In this document: positions 1 to 6,551 of the stretch, one piece after another
How positions within the stretch are numbered: position 1 is the first letter of the stretch
How the letters are laid out: each line of letters begins with the position of its first letter
NCBI GenBank assembly: GCA_019314185.1
Contig: JAFCZU010000091.1
Span: 1-9,531, forward strand
DNA: 9,531 bases
From: Deltaproteobacteria bacterium
GTDB taxonomy: Bacteria > Desulfobacterota > Desulfobacteria > Desulfobacterales > ETH-SRB1
Direction: 5' to 3'
Position numbers and translations under genes: made by a program
Notes under the pieces: generated by a model
Database searches by the model: none
Told to the model about the DNA's origin: nothing
Seen by the model: the letters and a program-made list of their open reading frames with translations, nothing else

Positions 1-52
1 TTTTTCTGATTTAAAGATCTTACCAAGCAGGTTATCGTGAAGGAGAGAATCA

Positions 53-949
53 ATGGGTATATTGAAAAGAAAAAAAAGTTCTATTGAATTGTTCAGCAGT
101 CCGAAAGCGATGAGATTGATCGTTGCCCTAAGTAGTATTTTTATGGCAGCAACTTTGTTCTTTGTTTTTGGTTGTGAACAAAAAGCCGGTATCCTGCCTT
201 CGCAGGCAGCCTCCGAGCAGAAAGCGACGGCGGTTGCAACAGTTACCGGGCCGGAACTGACTGATGCTCAATGTGTATTGTGCCATCCGAAACAGCCGCA
301 AACAATAGATGCCAGCGGAGGCAAGCACAAAACCGAAGTTGGTTGTATGGACTGTCACCAGGAGCATCCGCCTCAGGGTGAGCAGGCTATTCCCCAATGC
401 AGTATGTGTCATAGCGGAGAGCCCCATTACGAACTCGAGCAGTGTTCAAGTTGTCATACCGATACTCATGCTCCTCTTGATTTAACGATAGAAGGTGATA
501 TCACAGGGCCATGTTTAACGTGTCATCAGCAACAGGGTGATGAGCTGGCAAAACACCCAAGCGCACATACGGATCTGGCTTGTAATGAGTGCCACGCAAC
601 AGTTCACAAAAAGATTCCTGACTGCATGGAATGTCATCAGAAACATACCGAAGAGATGGATTTTGCGGCATGTGTGTCCTGCCATCAGGTACACCAGCCT
701 CTTTTGGTCACTTATAGTGAGAATACCCCATCGAGCTACTGCGGGGCATGTCATGAAGAGGCTGTCAGTCTGCTGGAGGCGAATACGACCAAGCACCACG
801 ATCTGGCCTGTGTTTACTGCCACAAAAATGAGCATAAAACTGTTCCCCCTTGTTTTGCATGTCACGGTAAGCCCCATCCTGACAGTATGTTGAAGAAATT
901 CCCGGAATGTGGTGATTGCCATGGCACAGCCCATGATTTAAAAGGATAA
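53..949 (+). CDS. Dodecaheme c-type cytochrome, predicted lipoprotein
   Basis: This 298-aa protein should carry electrons outside the cytoplasm, probably anchored to a membrane. Twelve CxxCH haem-binding motifs start at residues 74, 98, 116, 131, 154, 177, 191, 207, 230, 253, 267 and 286. A basic N-terminus and a hydrophobic stretch (about 21-40) end in a lipobox-like VFGC, making Cys41 the likely lipidated residue. The next residue is Glu rather than Asp, which under the E. coli sorting rule favours the outer membrane. The haems fall into three similar four-haem modules (about 74-140, 154-216, 230-294). Fourteen His lie outside the motifs, enough for bis-His ligation of every haem. AAGGAG at 40-45 lies 7 nt before the ATG. 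An internal Met20 would give a shorter signal peptide but lacks a clear SD. The next gene is a paralogue. The partner and substrate are unknown; the family assignment is secure, the precise role is not. Confidence 0.93.
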   Translation: MGILKRKKSSIELFSSPKAMRLIVALSSIFMAATLFFVFGCEQKAGILPSQAASEQKATAVATVTGPELTDAQCVLCHPKQPQTIDASGGKHKTEVGCMDCHQEHPPQGEQAIPQCSMCHSGEPHYELEQCSSCHTDTHAPLDLTIEGDITGPCLTCHQQQGDELAKHPSAHTDLACNECHATVHKKIPDCMECHQKHTEEMDFAACVSCHQVHQPLLVTYSENTPSSYCGACHEEAVSLLEANTTKHHDLACVYCHKNEHKTVPPCFACHGKPHPDSMLKKFPECGDCHGTAHDLKG

Positions 950-951
950 TG

Positions 952-1015
952 GTCGGAGGCCAGAAGTCTGAGGGTAGGGGCGGGTTTAAAACCCGCCGGT
1001 ACAAGTCGGAGGTCA
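952..1015. repeat. REP-like palindrome with flanking direct repeats
   Basis: GGCGGGTTT (979-987) and AAACCCGCC (989-997) form a perfect 9-bp inverted repeat around a single A. After two unpaired bases on each side, GTA (974-976) and TAC (1000-1002) pair again. Flanking it are two near-identical direct repeats, GTCGGAGGCCA (952-962) and GTCGGAGGTCA (1005-1015), which match at 10 of 11 bases. It follows the stop of the first cytochrome by 2 bp. There is no T-tract, so it is more likely a dispersed REP-type element than an intrinsic terminator, though it may affect read-through between the cytochromes. I see no gene in the rest of the gap to 1120. Confidence 0.75.
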
Positions 1016-1120
1016 AAACACGTAGTTCAGCCTAAACCAAGAAAAGTTTGGGGAATTTAGCTAAATAACTTTCGAAAATCTGTGTAATCTGTGTATGGGA
1101 TTAGAAGGAAAGGGTTTGAT

Positions 1121-2002
1121 ATGACTATTTCAAAAGGTAAGGCTGTAGCGGTTATTGTTGTTGGAATAATGCTTTTATCGGGATTTGGAATATTCTGTCC
1201 GGTAGAGGCAAAAGAAGTTGCGGCTCCAGCTCAGGAGATTGAGAAGATATCGCCTTATGAAATGGATATAAAACCTCTTACAACGGATCAGTGCGGTCAG
1301 TGTCATTTTTCTGTTTTCAGCGCTATAAAAAATCAGGGTGGCAGGCATCAGATCGATTGTGTGCGATGCCATACCGAATACCATGTGTATTCTCCTCGAA
1401 AGCAGAATTACGACAAGATCATGCCTGAATGCGCTTCGTGCCATGTGAGCGCAAGCGGCGGTCCGTTTCATGGAAAAAACGAGAACCTTACTCCCTGTCT
1501 CGTGTGTCATGCTGATCCGCACAAACCTCTTGAAATTCCCATGTCGGATATTGAAACTTCTTGTGCTCTCTGTCACACCAAGGAGGGTAATGAAATAAAG
1601 AATTATCCGAGCAAGCATACCAGCGAGGTTGCCTGTGCTGACTGCCATGCTGAAAAACACGGACAGATTCCTGAGTGCAGCGTTTGCCATGAATCCCACA
1701 GTCCTGAGGTTCAGCTTGCCACAGCAGACTGTATGACATGTCATCCTGTTCACAAGCCTACACAGATCTCATACAGCAAAGAAACACAGTCCACTATTTG
1801 TGCAGGATGTCATGATCAGGCTTATAATCTGCTTCAGAAAAAAGAAACAAAACATACATTTGTTGCATGTTCTGACTGCCATCCATCTCATAAAGAGATT
1901 CCTGCGTGCAGCAGATGTCATGGAGAACCCCATCCAAAAAGCATGTTGCAGGATACGACAAAATGTGGTGATTGCCATGGTATTGCACATGATCTTAATT
2001 AG
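1121..2002 (+). CDS. Dodecaheme c-type cytochrome, predicted soluble periplasmic
   Basis: This 293-aa paralogue of the preceding cytochrome also has twelve CxxCH motifs, at residues 58, 80, 104, 126, 148, 172, 186, 204, 227, 250, 263 and 282. Its signal peptide has a Lys-containing n-region, a hydrophobic core at about 9-25 and a likely cleavage after Val-Glu-Ala at residue 30. There is no Cys just after the cleavage site, so it should be a free periplasmic protein. Non-motif His number exactly twelve, one per haem. The C-terminal third is closest to the upstream gene, sharing CGDCHG followed by AHDL at the end. The frame is open back to a GTG at 1091, but ATG 1121 is preferred: AAGGA at 1105-1109 precedes it, and the ten extra residues would lengthen the signal peptide unnaturally. 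The 171-bp gap to the upstream gene holds a palindromic repeat, so co-transcription is possible but not shown. An electron-relay role is inferred. Confidence 0.93.
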   Translation: MTISKGKAVAVIVVGIMLLSGFGIFCPVEAKEVAAPAQEIEKISPYEMDIKPLTTDQCGQCHFSVFSAIKNQGGRHQIDCVRCHTEYHVYSPRKQNYDKIMPECASCHVSASGGPFHGKNENLTPCLVCHADPHKPLEIPMSDIETSCALCHTKEGNEIKNYPSKHTSEVACADCHAEKHGQIPECSVCHESHSPEVQLATADCMTCHPVHKPTQISYSKETQSTICAGCHDQAYNLLQKKETKHTFVACSDCHPSHKEIPACSRCHGEPHPKSMLQDTTKCGDCHGIAHDLN

Positions 2003-2028
2003 TGCTTGAACGAAAAGTCCGATTTTTT

Positions 2029-2085
2029 GTAGGTTGGGTTGAGCGTAATCAATTTTGTTGGGTTTCGTGCCTCAACCCAACCTAC
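2029..2085. repeat. 15-bp inverted repeat hairpin in cytochrome/rarA gap
   Basis: GTAGGTTGGGTTGAG (2029-2043) and CTCAACCCAACCTAC (2071-2085) are perfectly complementary with a 27-nt loop. The GTAGGTTGGGTT motif is, from general knowledge, a repeat seen in many bacterial genomes. It lies between convergent genes, but neither strand has a T-run directly 3' of the stem, so intrinsic termination is doubtful. Confidence 0.85.
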
Positions 2086-2136
2086 GAATATCAAGCAATT
2101 ACCAAAACATAGTTTCAGTAAGCGAAACCCAACAAA
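2054..2136. repeat. 14-bp inverted repeat crossing the hairpin
   Basis: TTTGTTGGGTTTCG (2054-2067) is perfectly complementary to CGAAACCCAACAAA (2123-2136). The left arm lies in the loop of the 2029-2085 hairpin and the right arm lies outside it, so the two pairings cross as in a pseudoknot. Both families share the core GTTGGGTT, which allows alternative pairings. Confidence 0.8.
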
Positions 2137-2206
2137 TCATGTAGCAGGGATTTTCGTTCAGATACTAATTAGTGAAGTGAAAAATTTTCGGTCTATAACG
2201 CAATCA

Positions 2207-3559
2207 TCATTTAGGTTTTGAGCTTTTTTTCAGCTTGCGCCATTTCTCAAGCCTTTGTTTTATTGTCTTTTCATATCCCCTGTCTGTGGGAAAGTAGTAA
2301 AGCTTGCCCTGAAGCTTTTCCGGCAAATAGTTCTGTGGAGTAAATCCTTCATTATAGTCATGTCCATACTTGTAATCTTTTCCATACCCGATATCTTTCA
2401 TCAGTCTGGTCGGAGCATTCCTTATATGCAGCGGAACAGGCTGAGATCCCGAAGTTTTAATTTCCTTTTTAACCATTTTATAAGATGTATATATAGTGTT
2501 ACTTTTGGGCGCTGTTGCAAGATAAACAGCGGCCTGGGTTAGAGCCAGCTCTCCTTCAGGGTGTCCTAAAAACTTAAATGCTTCCATGGCGTTTAAAGCG
2601 ACTCCGAGTGCATATGGATCTGCATTACCTACGTCTTCGGATGCAAATCTGACCATTCTTCGGGCAACATATAATGGATTTTCTCCGGCCAGCAACATTC
2701 GTTCGAGCCAATAGATTGCCGCGTCAGGATCGCTTCCACGCAGGCTTTTATGAAATGCTGATATAAGATTATAATGTTCTTCCCCTGATTTGTCATATAT
2801 AAGCGCTTTTTTCTGCAAAGCATTCTCTAAATCCTGCAAACTTATGCGCCTTGTTTTTTTCTTTTCCAGGTCTTTTTGCGGCATTAGTAATGAAGCGGCT
2901 AATTCAAGGCTGTTTAAGGCAACACGAGCATCCCCTTCCGCAATGTGTATCAGATAGGCAATAGCATTCCGGTCAAAATCAGGATTAATATTGCCAAGCC
3001 CATTTTTTTTATCTTTAAGAGCCCTGTCAATTATTTCAGCAATATCATCTGATGAAAGAGGCTTCAGGATTATCACGCGGCATCTTGATAAGAGGGGAGA
3101 AATTACTTCAAAAGAAGGATTTTCGGTTGTAGCTCCGATTAATGTTATAAGACCGCTTTCAACATGATGGAGGAATGCATCCTGCTGGGCCTTGTTGAAC
3201 CTGTGTATTTCGTCAACAAAAAGTAAAGTTCGTTTTTGATAAAGCTTTTGCCGATTTTTTGCATCTTCTATAACAAGCCTTATTTCTTTAACCCCTGAAA
3301 GCACGGCAGAAAAATGAACAAAACAGGAACTGGTTTCACAGGCAATCAATCTTGCAAGGGTGGTTTTTCCGCATCCGGGCGGCCCCCACAGGATCATGGA
3401 AAAAATCTGATCTTTTTCAATGGCATGGCGGATTAAAGAACCCTTGCCCACGGCATCTCTTTGACCCATGAATTCATCAAGATTCTGCGGGCGCATCTTT
3501 TCAGCAAGGGGTCTCGATGCGTCTGCGGTTTCTTTTGCTCTGTATTCAAACAAATCCAA
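2207..3559 (-). CDS. rarA: Replication-associated recombination protein A (AAA+ ATPase)
   Basis: RarA (MgsA) is a cytoplasmic clamp-loader-like AAA+ ATPase of the WRNIP1 family that acts at stalled replication forks and interacts with SSB. The 450-aa length matches the family (about 447 in E. coli). Visible motifs are Walker A GPPGCGKTT (59-67), Walker B LLFVDEIHRF (112-121), sensor-1 region ATTENPS (143-149) and an arginine-finger region LLSRCR (156-161). The MgsA-type C-terminal half has the DPDAAIYWLERML block (278-290), the ARRMVRFASEDVG block (299-311) and the GYGKDYKYGHDY block near 391-402. The start codon is TTG (complement 3557-3559), supported by AAGGA at complement 3566-3570 with 6-nt spacing; no ATG fits the conserved N-terminus. 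It lies downstream of der on the same strand, 303 bp away, and is convergent with the second cytochrome. The protein looks intact. Confidence 0.96.
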   Translation of the reverse strand: MDLFEYRAKETADASRPLAEKMRPQNLDEFMGQRDAVGKGSLIRHAIEKDQIFSMILWGPPGCGKTTLARLIACETSSCFVHFSAVLSGVKEIRLVIEDAKNRQKLYQKRTLLFVDEIHRFNKAQQDAFLHHVESGLITLIGATTENPSFEVISPLLSRCRVIILKPLSSDDIAEIIDRALKDKKNGLGNINPDFDRNAIAYLIHIAEGDARVALNSLELAASLLMPQKDLEKKKTRRISLQDLENALQKKALIYDKSGEEHYNLISAFHKSLRGSDPDAAIYWLERMLLAGENPLYVARRMVRFASEDVGNADPYALGVALNAMEAFKFLGHPEGELALTQAAVYLATAPKSNTIYTSYKMVKKEIKTSGSQPVPLHIRNAPTRLMKDIGYGKDYKYGHDYNEGFTPQNYLPEKLQGKLYYFPTDRGYEKTIKQRLEKWRKLKKSSKPK

Positions 3560-3582
3560 TTTTTATCCTTCTGCAATACTTT

Positions 3583-3610
3583 TACCACAGAGATCACAGA
3601 GCACACTGAG
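3583..3610. repeat. CCACAGAG-type dispersed repeat
   Basis: Successive ACAGAG/ACACTGAG units lie directly upstream of the rarA SD. A related motif on the opposite strand, ATCTGTGTAATCTGTGT, precedes the second cytochrome (1079-1095), and CTCTGTGGTGAAA lies in the 3' end of der (3922-3934). They look like one family of short dispersed repeats; the function is unknown. Confidence 0.5.
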
Positions 3611-3709
3611 GTTTTGTATAAATAAAAAATTGTTAATAATTTAACATTTTGAAAATTTGGTTGCATTTTAATATCAAATATCGAACAAAAAATTTCGAAT
3701 GATGAAGTG

Positions 3710-3739
3710 CCTGCCTGTGCGTATACGCATGCAGACAGG
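3710..3739. repeat. Imperfect hairpin around a 12-bp palindrome
   Basis: The perfect palindrome TGCGTATACGCA (3718-3729) is flanked by CCTGCCTG (3710-3717) and CAGACAGG (3732-3739). These pair at 7 of 8 positions once a 2-nt bulge (3730-3731) is allowed. The related ACCTGCAGGCAGGT occurs at 7434-7447. It is probably a dispersed repeat without a coding role. Confidence 0.6.
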
Positions 3740-3862
3740 TGGAATCGCAACATTCTATCTTTGATGAATTCCCAAAATGCTCAAAAGCCGTTCACAAAAG
3801 ACTTTTTACGAGGCCCTCATCTTTTTAAATATTAAAAATGATAGAATATCTTGTTTCGACAT

Positions 3863-5284
3863 TTATAATTTCTTGCTCGATATTCTGCGGTTCAAAACAT
3901 TTTTTTTGTGATTTTCGCGCGCTCTGTGGTGAAAAATACTACTTTTTTTTGTTTTTGGATGTTTTTTATATTCTTTGCCTGTTCGCTTGCGGAAGAACAG
4001 TCTGACAGGTGTTTTGTCTAACCCTGCTTCTAATCGAATTTGATTGATAAGATATCTTTTGTAAGAAAAATGGACGGCATCAGGATAATTGACAAAACAG
4101 ATAAAGGTAGGGGGGGTTGTGGATATCTGTGTGGCATAATAAAATTTAAGCCGTTGCCCCTTGTGCAAAGATGTCTCATTTTTTTCAATTGCCGTCTTAA
4201 ATATTCTATTTAACTGCCCTGTTCCAATTCGTATGGCATACTGAGTGTAAACTTCATCCACAAGCTTGAAAACTTTTGCAACTCTTTGACCCGTTAAAGC
4301 CGAGATAGTTGTCGCCGGAGCAAAATTCAAATATTTTGCTTCCATCTTTAGCTGTTCGTAGTATTTTTTTACCGTATTGCTGTTTTTTTCAATAAGATCC
4401 CATTTGTTCAGCAGCAAAATGCAGCCACATCCACGCTCAAAAGCATAACCCGCAATGGTTATGTCCTGTTCTGTAATTCCCTCATCCGCATCCATAACAA
4501 TAAGGGCTACATCACATCTATCAAGGCTTCTTAAGGCTTTAATTATGGAAAACTTCTCAATTTTTTTTGAAACCTTTCCTTTACGTCGTATGCCGGCGGT
4601 ATCAATTAGAAGGTAGGATTTTTCATTAATCTTGCAGACAGAGTCAACAGCATCCCGTGTTGTACCCGGGATATTACTTACAACCATGCGGTTTTCACCG
4701 AGGATACGATTTATAAGGGATGATTTACCGACATTCGGCCTGCCGACCACCGCAAGCTTTATAATATCCTGTAATTTTTCCTCGGCAAATTCCGGAAGCG
4801 CTAAAACCAGATTATCAAGAAAACTTGATATTCCGTAACGATGTTCAGCTGAAACAGGGTATAATATTTCAATGCCAAGGCTGTAAAAATCGTATATGTT
4901 TTTTTCATGTTCCGGGCTGTCGATTTTATTGACAGCATAAAAAACAGGCTTTGTAATTGAGCGGAGAATTTCGGTTATATCTTTATCAAAAGGGGAGATA
5001 CCTTCTTTACCGTCGAGCAAAAAAATGATAACGTCAGCATCTTCTAATGCTTGTTGGACCTGAAAACGTATATGATGTGCGAAATCGTCATTTTTTTCCA
5101 GGGAAAATCCGCCGGTATCGACAAGAATAAACTCAATGTCATTCCACATTGCATTACCATAAATGCTATCTCTGGTAACACCCGGAAAATTATCAACAAG
5201 AGCATCTCTTGATTTGGTGATACGATTAAAAAATGTTGATTTGCCCACATTGGGGCGGCCGATTAGGGCTACAATAGGTTTCAT
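3863..5284 (-). CDS. der: Ribosome-assembly GTPase Der (EngA)
   Basis: Der is an essential GTPase with two tandem G domains that acts in 50S subunit maturation. In this 473-aa protein G domain 1 shows GRPNVGKS (9-16), DTGG (56-59), NKID (119-122) and SAE (145-147). G domain 2 shows GRPNVGKS (181-188), DTAG (228-231), NKWD (293-296) and SAL (328-330). The KH-like C-terminal domain follows from about 350 and ends in the usual RLFFRKR (428-434). ATG 5284 is chosen because [12 protein letters not shown] is the conserved Der N-terminus. The frame is open for 24 more codons to 5356, but those residues come from a tandem repeat in the intergenic region. No SD precedes the ATG, and a good promoter ends 7 nt before it, suggesting a leaderless mRNA. 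The last 20-odd residues (about 451-473) are basic and appear to be read from dispersed-repeat DNA. The gene is divergent from tsaD. Confidence 0.97.
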   Translation of the reverse strand: MKPIVALIGRPNVGKSTFFNRITKSRDALVDNFPGVTRDSIYGNAMWNDIEFILVDTGGFSLEKNDDFAHHIRFQVQQALEDADVIIFLLDGKEGISPFDKDITEILRSITKPVFYAVNKIDSPEHEKNIYDFYSLGIEILYPVSAEHRYGISSFLDNLVLALPEFAEEKLQDIIKLAVVGRPNVGKSSLINRILGENRMVVSNIPGTTRDAVDSVCKINEKSYLLIDTAGIRRKGKVSKKIEKFSIIKALRSLDRCDVALIVMDADEGITEQDITIAGYAFERGCGCILLLNKWDLIEKNSNTVKKYYEQLKMEAKYLNFAPATTISALTGQRVAKVFKLVDEVYTQYAIRIGTGQLNRIFKTAIEKNETSLHKGQRLKFYYATQISTTPPTFICFVNYPDAVHFSYKRYLINQIRLEAGLDKTPVRLFFRKRTGKEYKKHPKTKKSSIFHHRARENHKKNVLNRRISSKKL

Positions 5285-5291
5285 ATGATTT

Positions 5292-5320
5292 ATGATAATC
5301 GACAATCTTATATCTTTCAA
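5292..5320 (-). promoter_or_regulatory. Predicted sigma70-type promoter of der
   Basis: On the minus strand TTGAAA (complement 5315-5320) and TATCAT (complement 5292-5297) each match 5 of 6 consensus bases and are separated by 17 bp. Only 7 nt separate the -10 box from the der ATG, so transcription should begin at or next to the start codon. This is a sequence prediction in AT-rich DNA without experimental support. Confidence 0.5.
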
Positions 5321-5336
5321 GAACAAATTAAAAGAT

Positions 5337-5378
5337 GAACGTCGAACATCGAACATCCAACGTTGAACATCGAATGAT
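5337..5378. repeat. 7-bp tandem repeat (consensus GAACATC)
   Basis: Consecutive heptamers begin at 5337, 5344, 5351, 5358 and 5365. The units at 5344, 5351 and 5365 are exactly GAACATC, the first differs by one base, and the fourth is CAACGTT. A degenerate sixth unit, GAATGAT, follows at 5372. The array lies 17 bp upstream of the predicted der -35 box. It keeps an open frame on the minus strand that would add a spurious [13 protein letters not shown] N-terminus to Der. CGAATGATGAA at its right end recurs at 3696-3706, so it belongs to a dispersed family. Confidence 0.7.
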
Positions 5379-5398
5379 GAAATCGCTCCTGCCGCGGT

Positions 5399-5410
5399 GG
5401 GCGCGAGCCC
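5399..5410. repeat. Short GC-rich hairpin upstream of tsaD
   Basis: GGGC (5399-5402) and GCCC (5407-5410) flank a GCGA tetraloop, next to a CCGCGG palindrome at 5392-5397. It is GC-rich compared with its surroundings and sits 26 bp before the tsaD ATG. It is short and lacks a T-tract, so it is more likely part of the adjacent repeat than a terminator. Confidence 0.35.
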
Positions 5411-5435
5411 TTAACCACTTGACGAGGTTTATATT

Positions 5436-6443
5436 ATGATAATACTTGGCATTGAAACATCTTGTGATGACACGGCTGCTGCGGTAGTGGTTGATGGAAC
5501 TAAAATTTTATCCTCTGTTGTATCATCCCAGATAGATGTTCATCATTCATACGGCGGGGTTGTGCCCGAACTTGCTTCAAGGAAACATATTGAGTCTATT
5601 GTTCCAGTTGTCAAGGAGGCGATCAGTAAGTCCGGTATTAGTTTAAAACAGTTGGACGGGATTGCTGTTACCCAGGGTCCAGGGCTGATCGGTTCATTGC
5701 TTGTCGGGTTTTCCTTTGCAAAGGGATATGCTTATGCTCTCGATCTTCCGTGGATTGGTGTAAATCATCTTTATGGCCATATAAATTCAGTATTTCTGGA
5801 ATCTGATCCGCCTCCATTTCCATTTGCAGCTCTTCTGGTATCAGGCGGGCATACTGCTGTCTATTATGTTAAATCTCACAGAGATATTGAGCTTATGGGG
5901 CAAACCAGGGATGATGCTGCCGGAGAAGCATTTGACAAGGTCGCCAAAATGTTAGGGCTTGGCTATCCCGGCGGGATTGTTATTGATAATATTTCAAAAC
6001 ATGGAGACCCGGGAAAAATCGTTTTCCCAAGAGCATATTTAAACAAGTCCGAATTTGACTTTAGCTTCAGTGGTGTTAAGACATCAGTAAACCGCTATAT
6101 CCAGACCCACGAGGGAGAATATAAAGATATAATTCCTGATATTGTGGCAGGATTTCAGGAATCGGTTGTTGATGTTTTGTCATATAAGATAATAAATGCT
6201 GCGATGGAAAAGAGGTGCGATCATATTGCCATTGTTGGAGGAGTGGCTGCAAACAGCAGGTTGAGGGAAAAGGTTATTCATGATGCCGGTAAAAAAGGTA
6301 TTGCCGCTCATATCCCTTGTTTGCATTTTTGCGGGGATAATGCCGCAATGATTGCTGCTGTGGGTTATCATTATTTAAAAGATGGATATAAATCCGATAT
6401 TAATGATGATGTGTATTCAAGGGTAAAAATATCCGGACAATAA
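5436..6443 (+). CDS. tsaD: tRNA N6-adenosine threonylcarbamoyltransferase TsaD
   Basis: TsaD (formerly Gcp/YgjD) transfers the threonylcarbamoyl group from threonylcarbamoyl-AMP to A37 of ANN-decoding tRNAs, in a cytoplasmic complex with TsaB and TsaE. The 335-aa length is typical. The ASKHA-fold motifs are all present: GIETSCDDT (5-13), the metal-binding HxxxH in NHLYGH (His111 and His115), SGGHT (136-140), DDAAGEAFDK (159-168), GGVAANSRLR (268-277) and CGDNAAMI (299-306) with the metal-ligand Asp301. GAGG at 5424-5427 lies 8 nt before the ATG, which begins with the conserved MIILGIETS. It is divergent from der across a 151-bp gap. No tsaB or tsaE is visible in the window. The protein looks intact. 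Confidence 0.97.
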   Translation: MIILGIETSCDDTAAAVVVDGTKILSSVVSSQIDVHHSYGGVVPELASRKHIESIVPVVKEAISKSGISLKQLDGIAVTQGPGLIGSLLVGFSFAKGYAYALDLPWIGVNHLYGHINSVFLESDPPPFPFAALLVSGGHTAVYYVKSHRDIELMGQTRDDAAGEAFDKVAKMLGLGYPGGIVIDNISKHGDPGKIVFPRAYLNKSEFDFSFSGVKTSVNRYIQTHEGEYKDIIPDIVAGFQESVVDVLSYKIINAAMEKRCDHIAIVGGVAANSRLREKVIHDAGKKGIAAHIPCLHFCGDNAAMIAAVGYHYLKDGYKSDINDDVYSRVKISGQ

Positions 6444-6551
6444 AATTTGACTTAAAGCAATATTTTTACTATTTAATTGAGTTCTTTCTAAGTGTAATAA
6501 CAGAACAAATGGGCAAGGATAAAATTTAAGCATAAGCATAAGGAGAGGAGT

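Larger units (their letters stand above)
1991..2174. mobile_element. MITE-like element flanked by direct repeats
   Basis: TGAACGAAAA (2007-2016) and TTTTCGTTCA (2151-2160) are perfect 10-bp terminal inverted repeats. They are bordered by a 14-bp imperfect direct repeat, GATCTTAATTAGTG (1991-2004) and GATACTAATTAGTG (2161-2174), identical at 12 of 14 bases. The left copy contains the last codons and stop of the second cytochrome, so the element lies directly after that gene. Inside are a 15-bp hairpin and a second long inverted repeat. No transposase is encoded. A 14-bp target duplication would be unusual, so an insertion origin is plausible rather than proven. Confidence 0.5.
3560..3862. other. 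Repeat-rich der-rarA intergenic gap, no gene seen
   Basis: This 303-bp gap between the der stop and the rarA start has no credible coding region. From the rarA side it holds the rarA SD, a CCACAGAG/CACAGAG repeat (3583-3610), an AT-rich stretch (about 3611-3695), the CGAATGATGAA motif (3696-3706) and an imperfect hairpin (3710-3739). The remainder to 3862 is AT-rich with no recognised feature. I could not pick a rarA promoter with confidence. Confidence 0.6.

Noticed and set aside
1175..1753. 192-codon minus-strand frame opposite the second cytochrome
   Set aside because: It is antisense to a gene with twelve in-frame CxxCH motifs; repeated Cys/His codons leave few antisense stops.
2029..2085. 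Bidirectional intrinsic terminator between convergent genes
   Set aside because: The stem is strong but no T-tract follows it on either strand. The loop is 27 nt and the stem belongs to a repeat element.
2039..2221. 60-codon open frame on the plus strand after the second cytochrome
   Set aside because: It lies inside the inverted-repeat element and runs into the rarA 3' end. Its residues simply translate the GTTGGGTT repeats, and there is no SD.
3433..3753. 106-codon minus-strand frame overlapping the rarA 5' end
   Set aside because: It overlaps the conserved RarA N-terminus in another frame and starts in intergenic repeats. No family resemblance is visible.
5285..5356. 24-codon N-terminal extension of Der
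   Set aside because: The extra residues are read from the heptamer array and promoter region. Der orthologues start at [16 protein letters not shown].
6447..6475. Promoter for the LolA-like gene (TTGACT, 17 bp, TATTTA)
   Set aside because: The -10 match is only 3 of 6 and lacks the conserved final T, too weak in AT-rich DNA to list as a feature.
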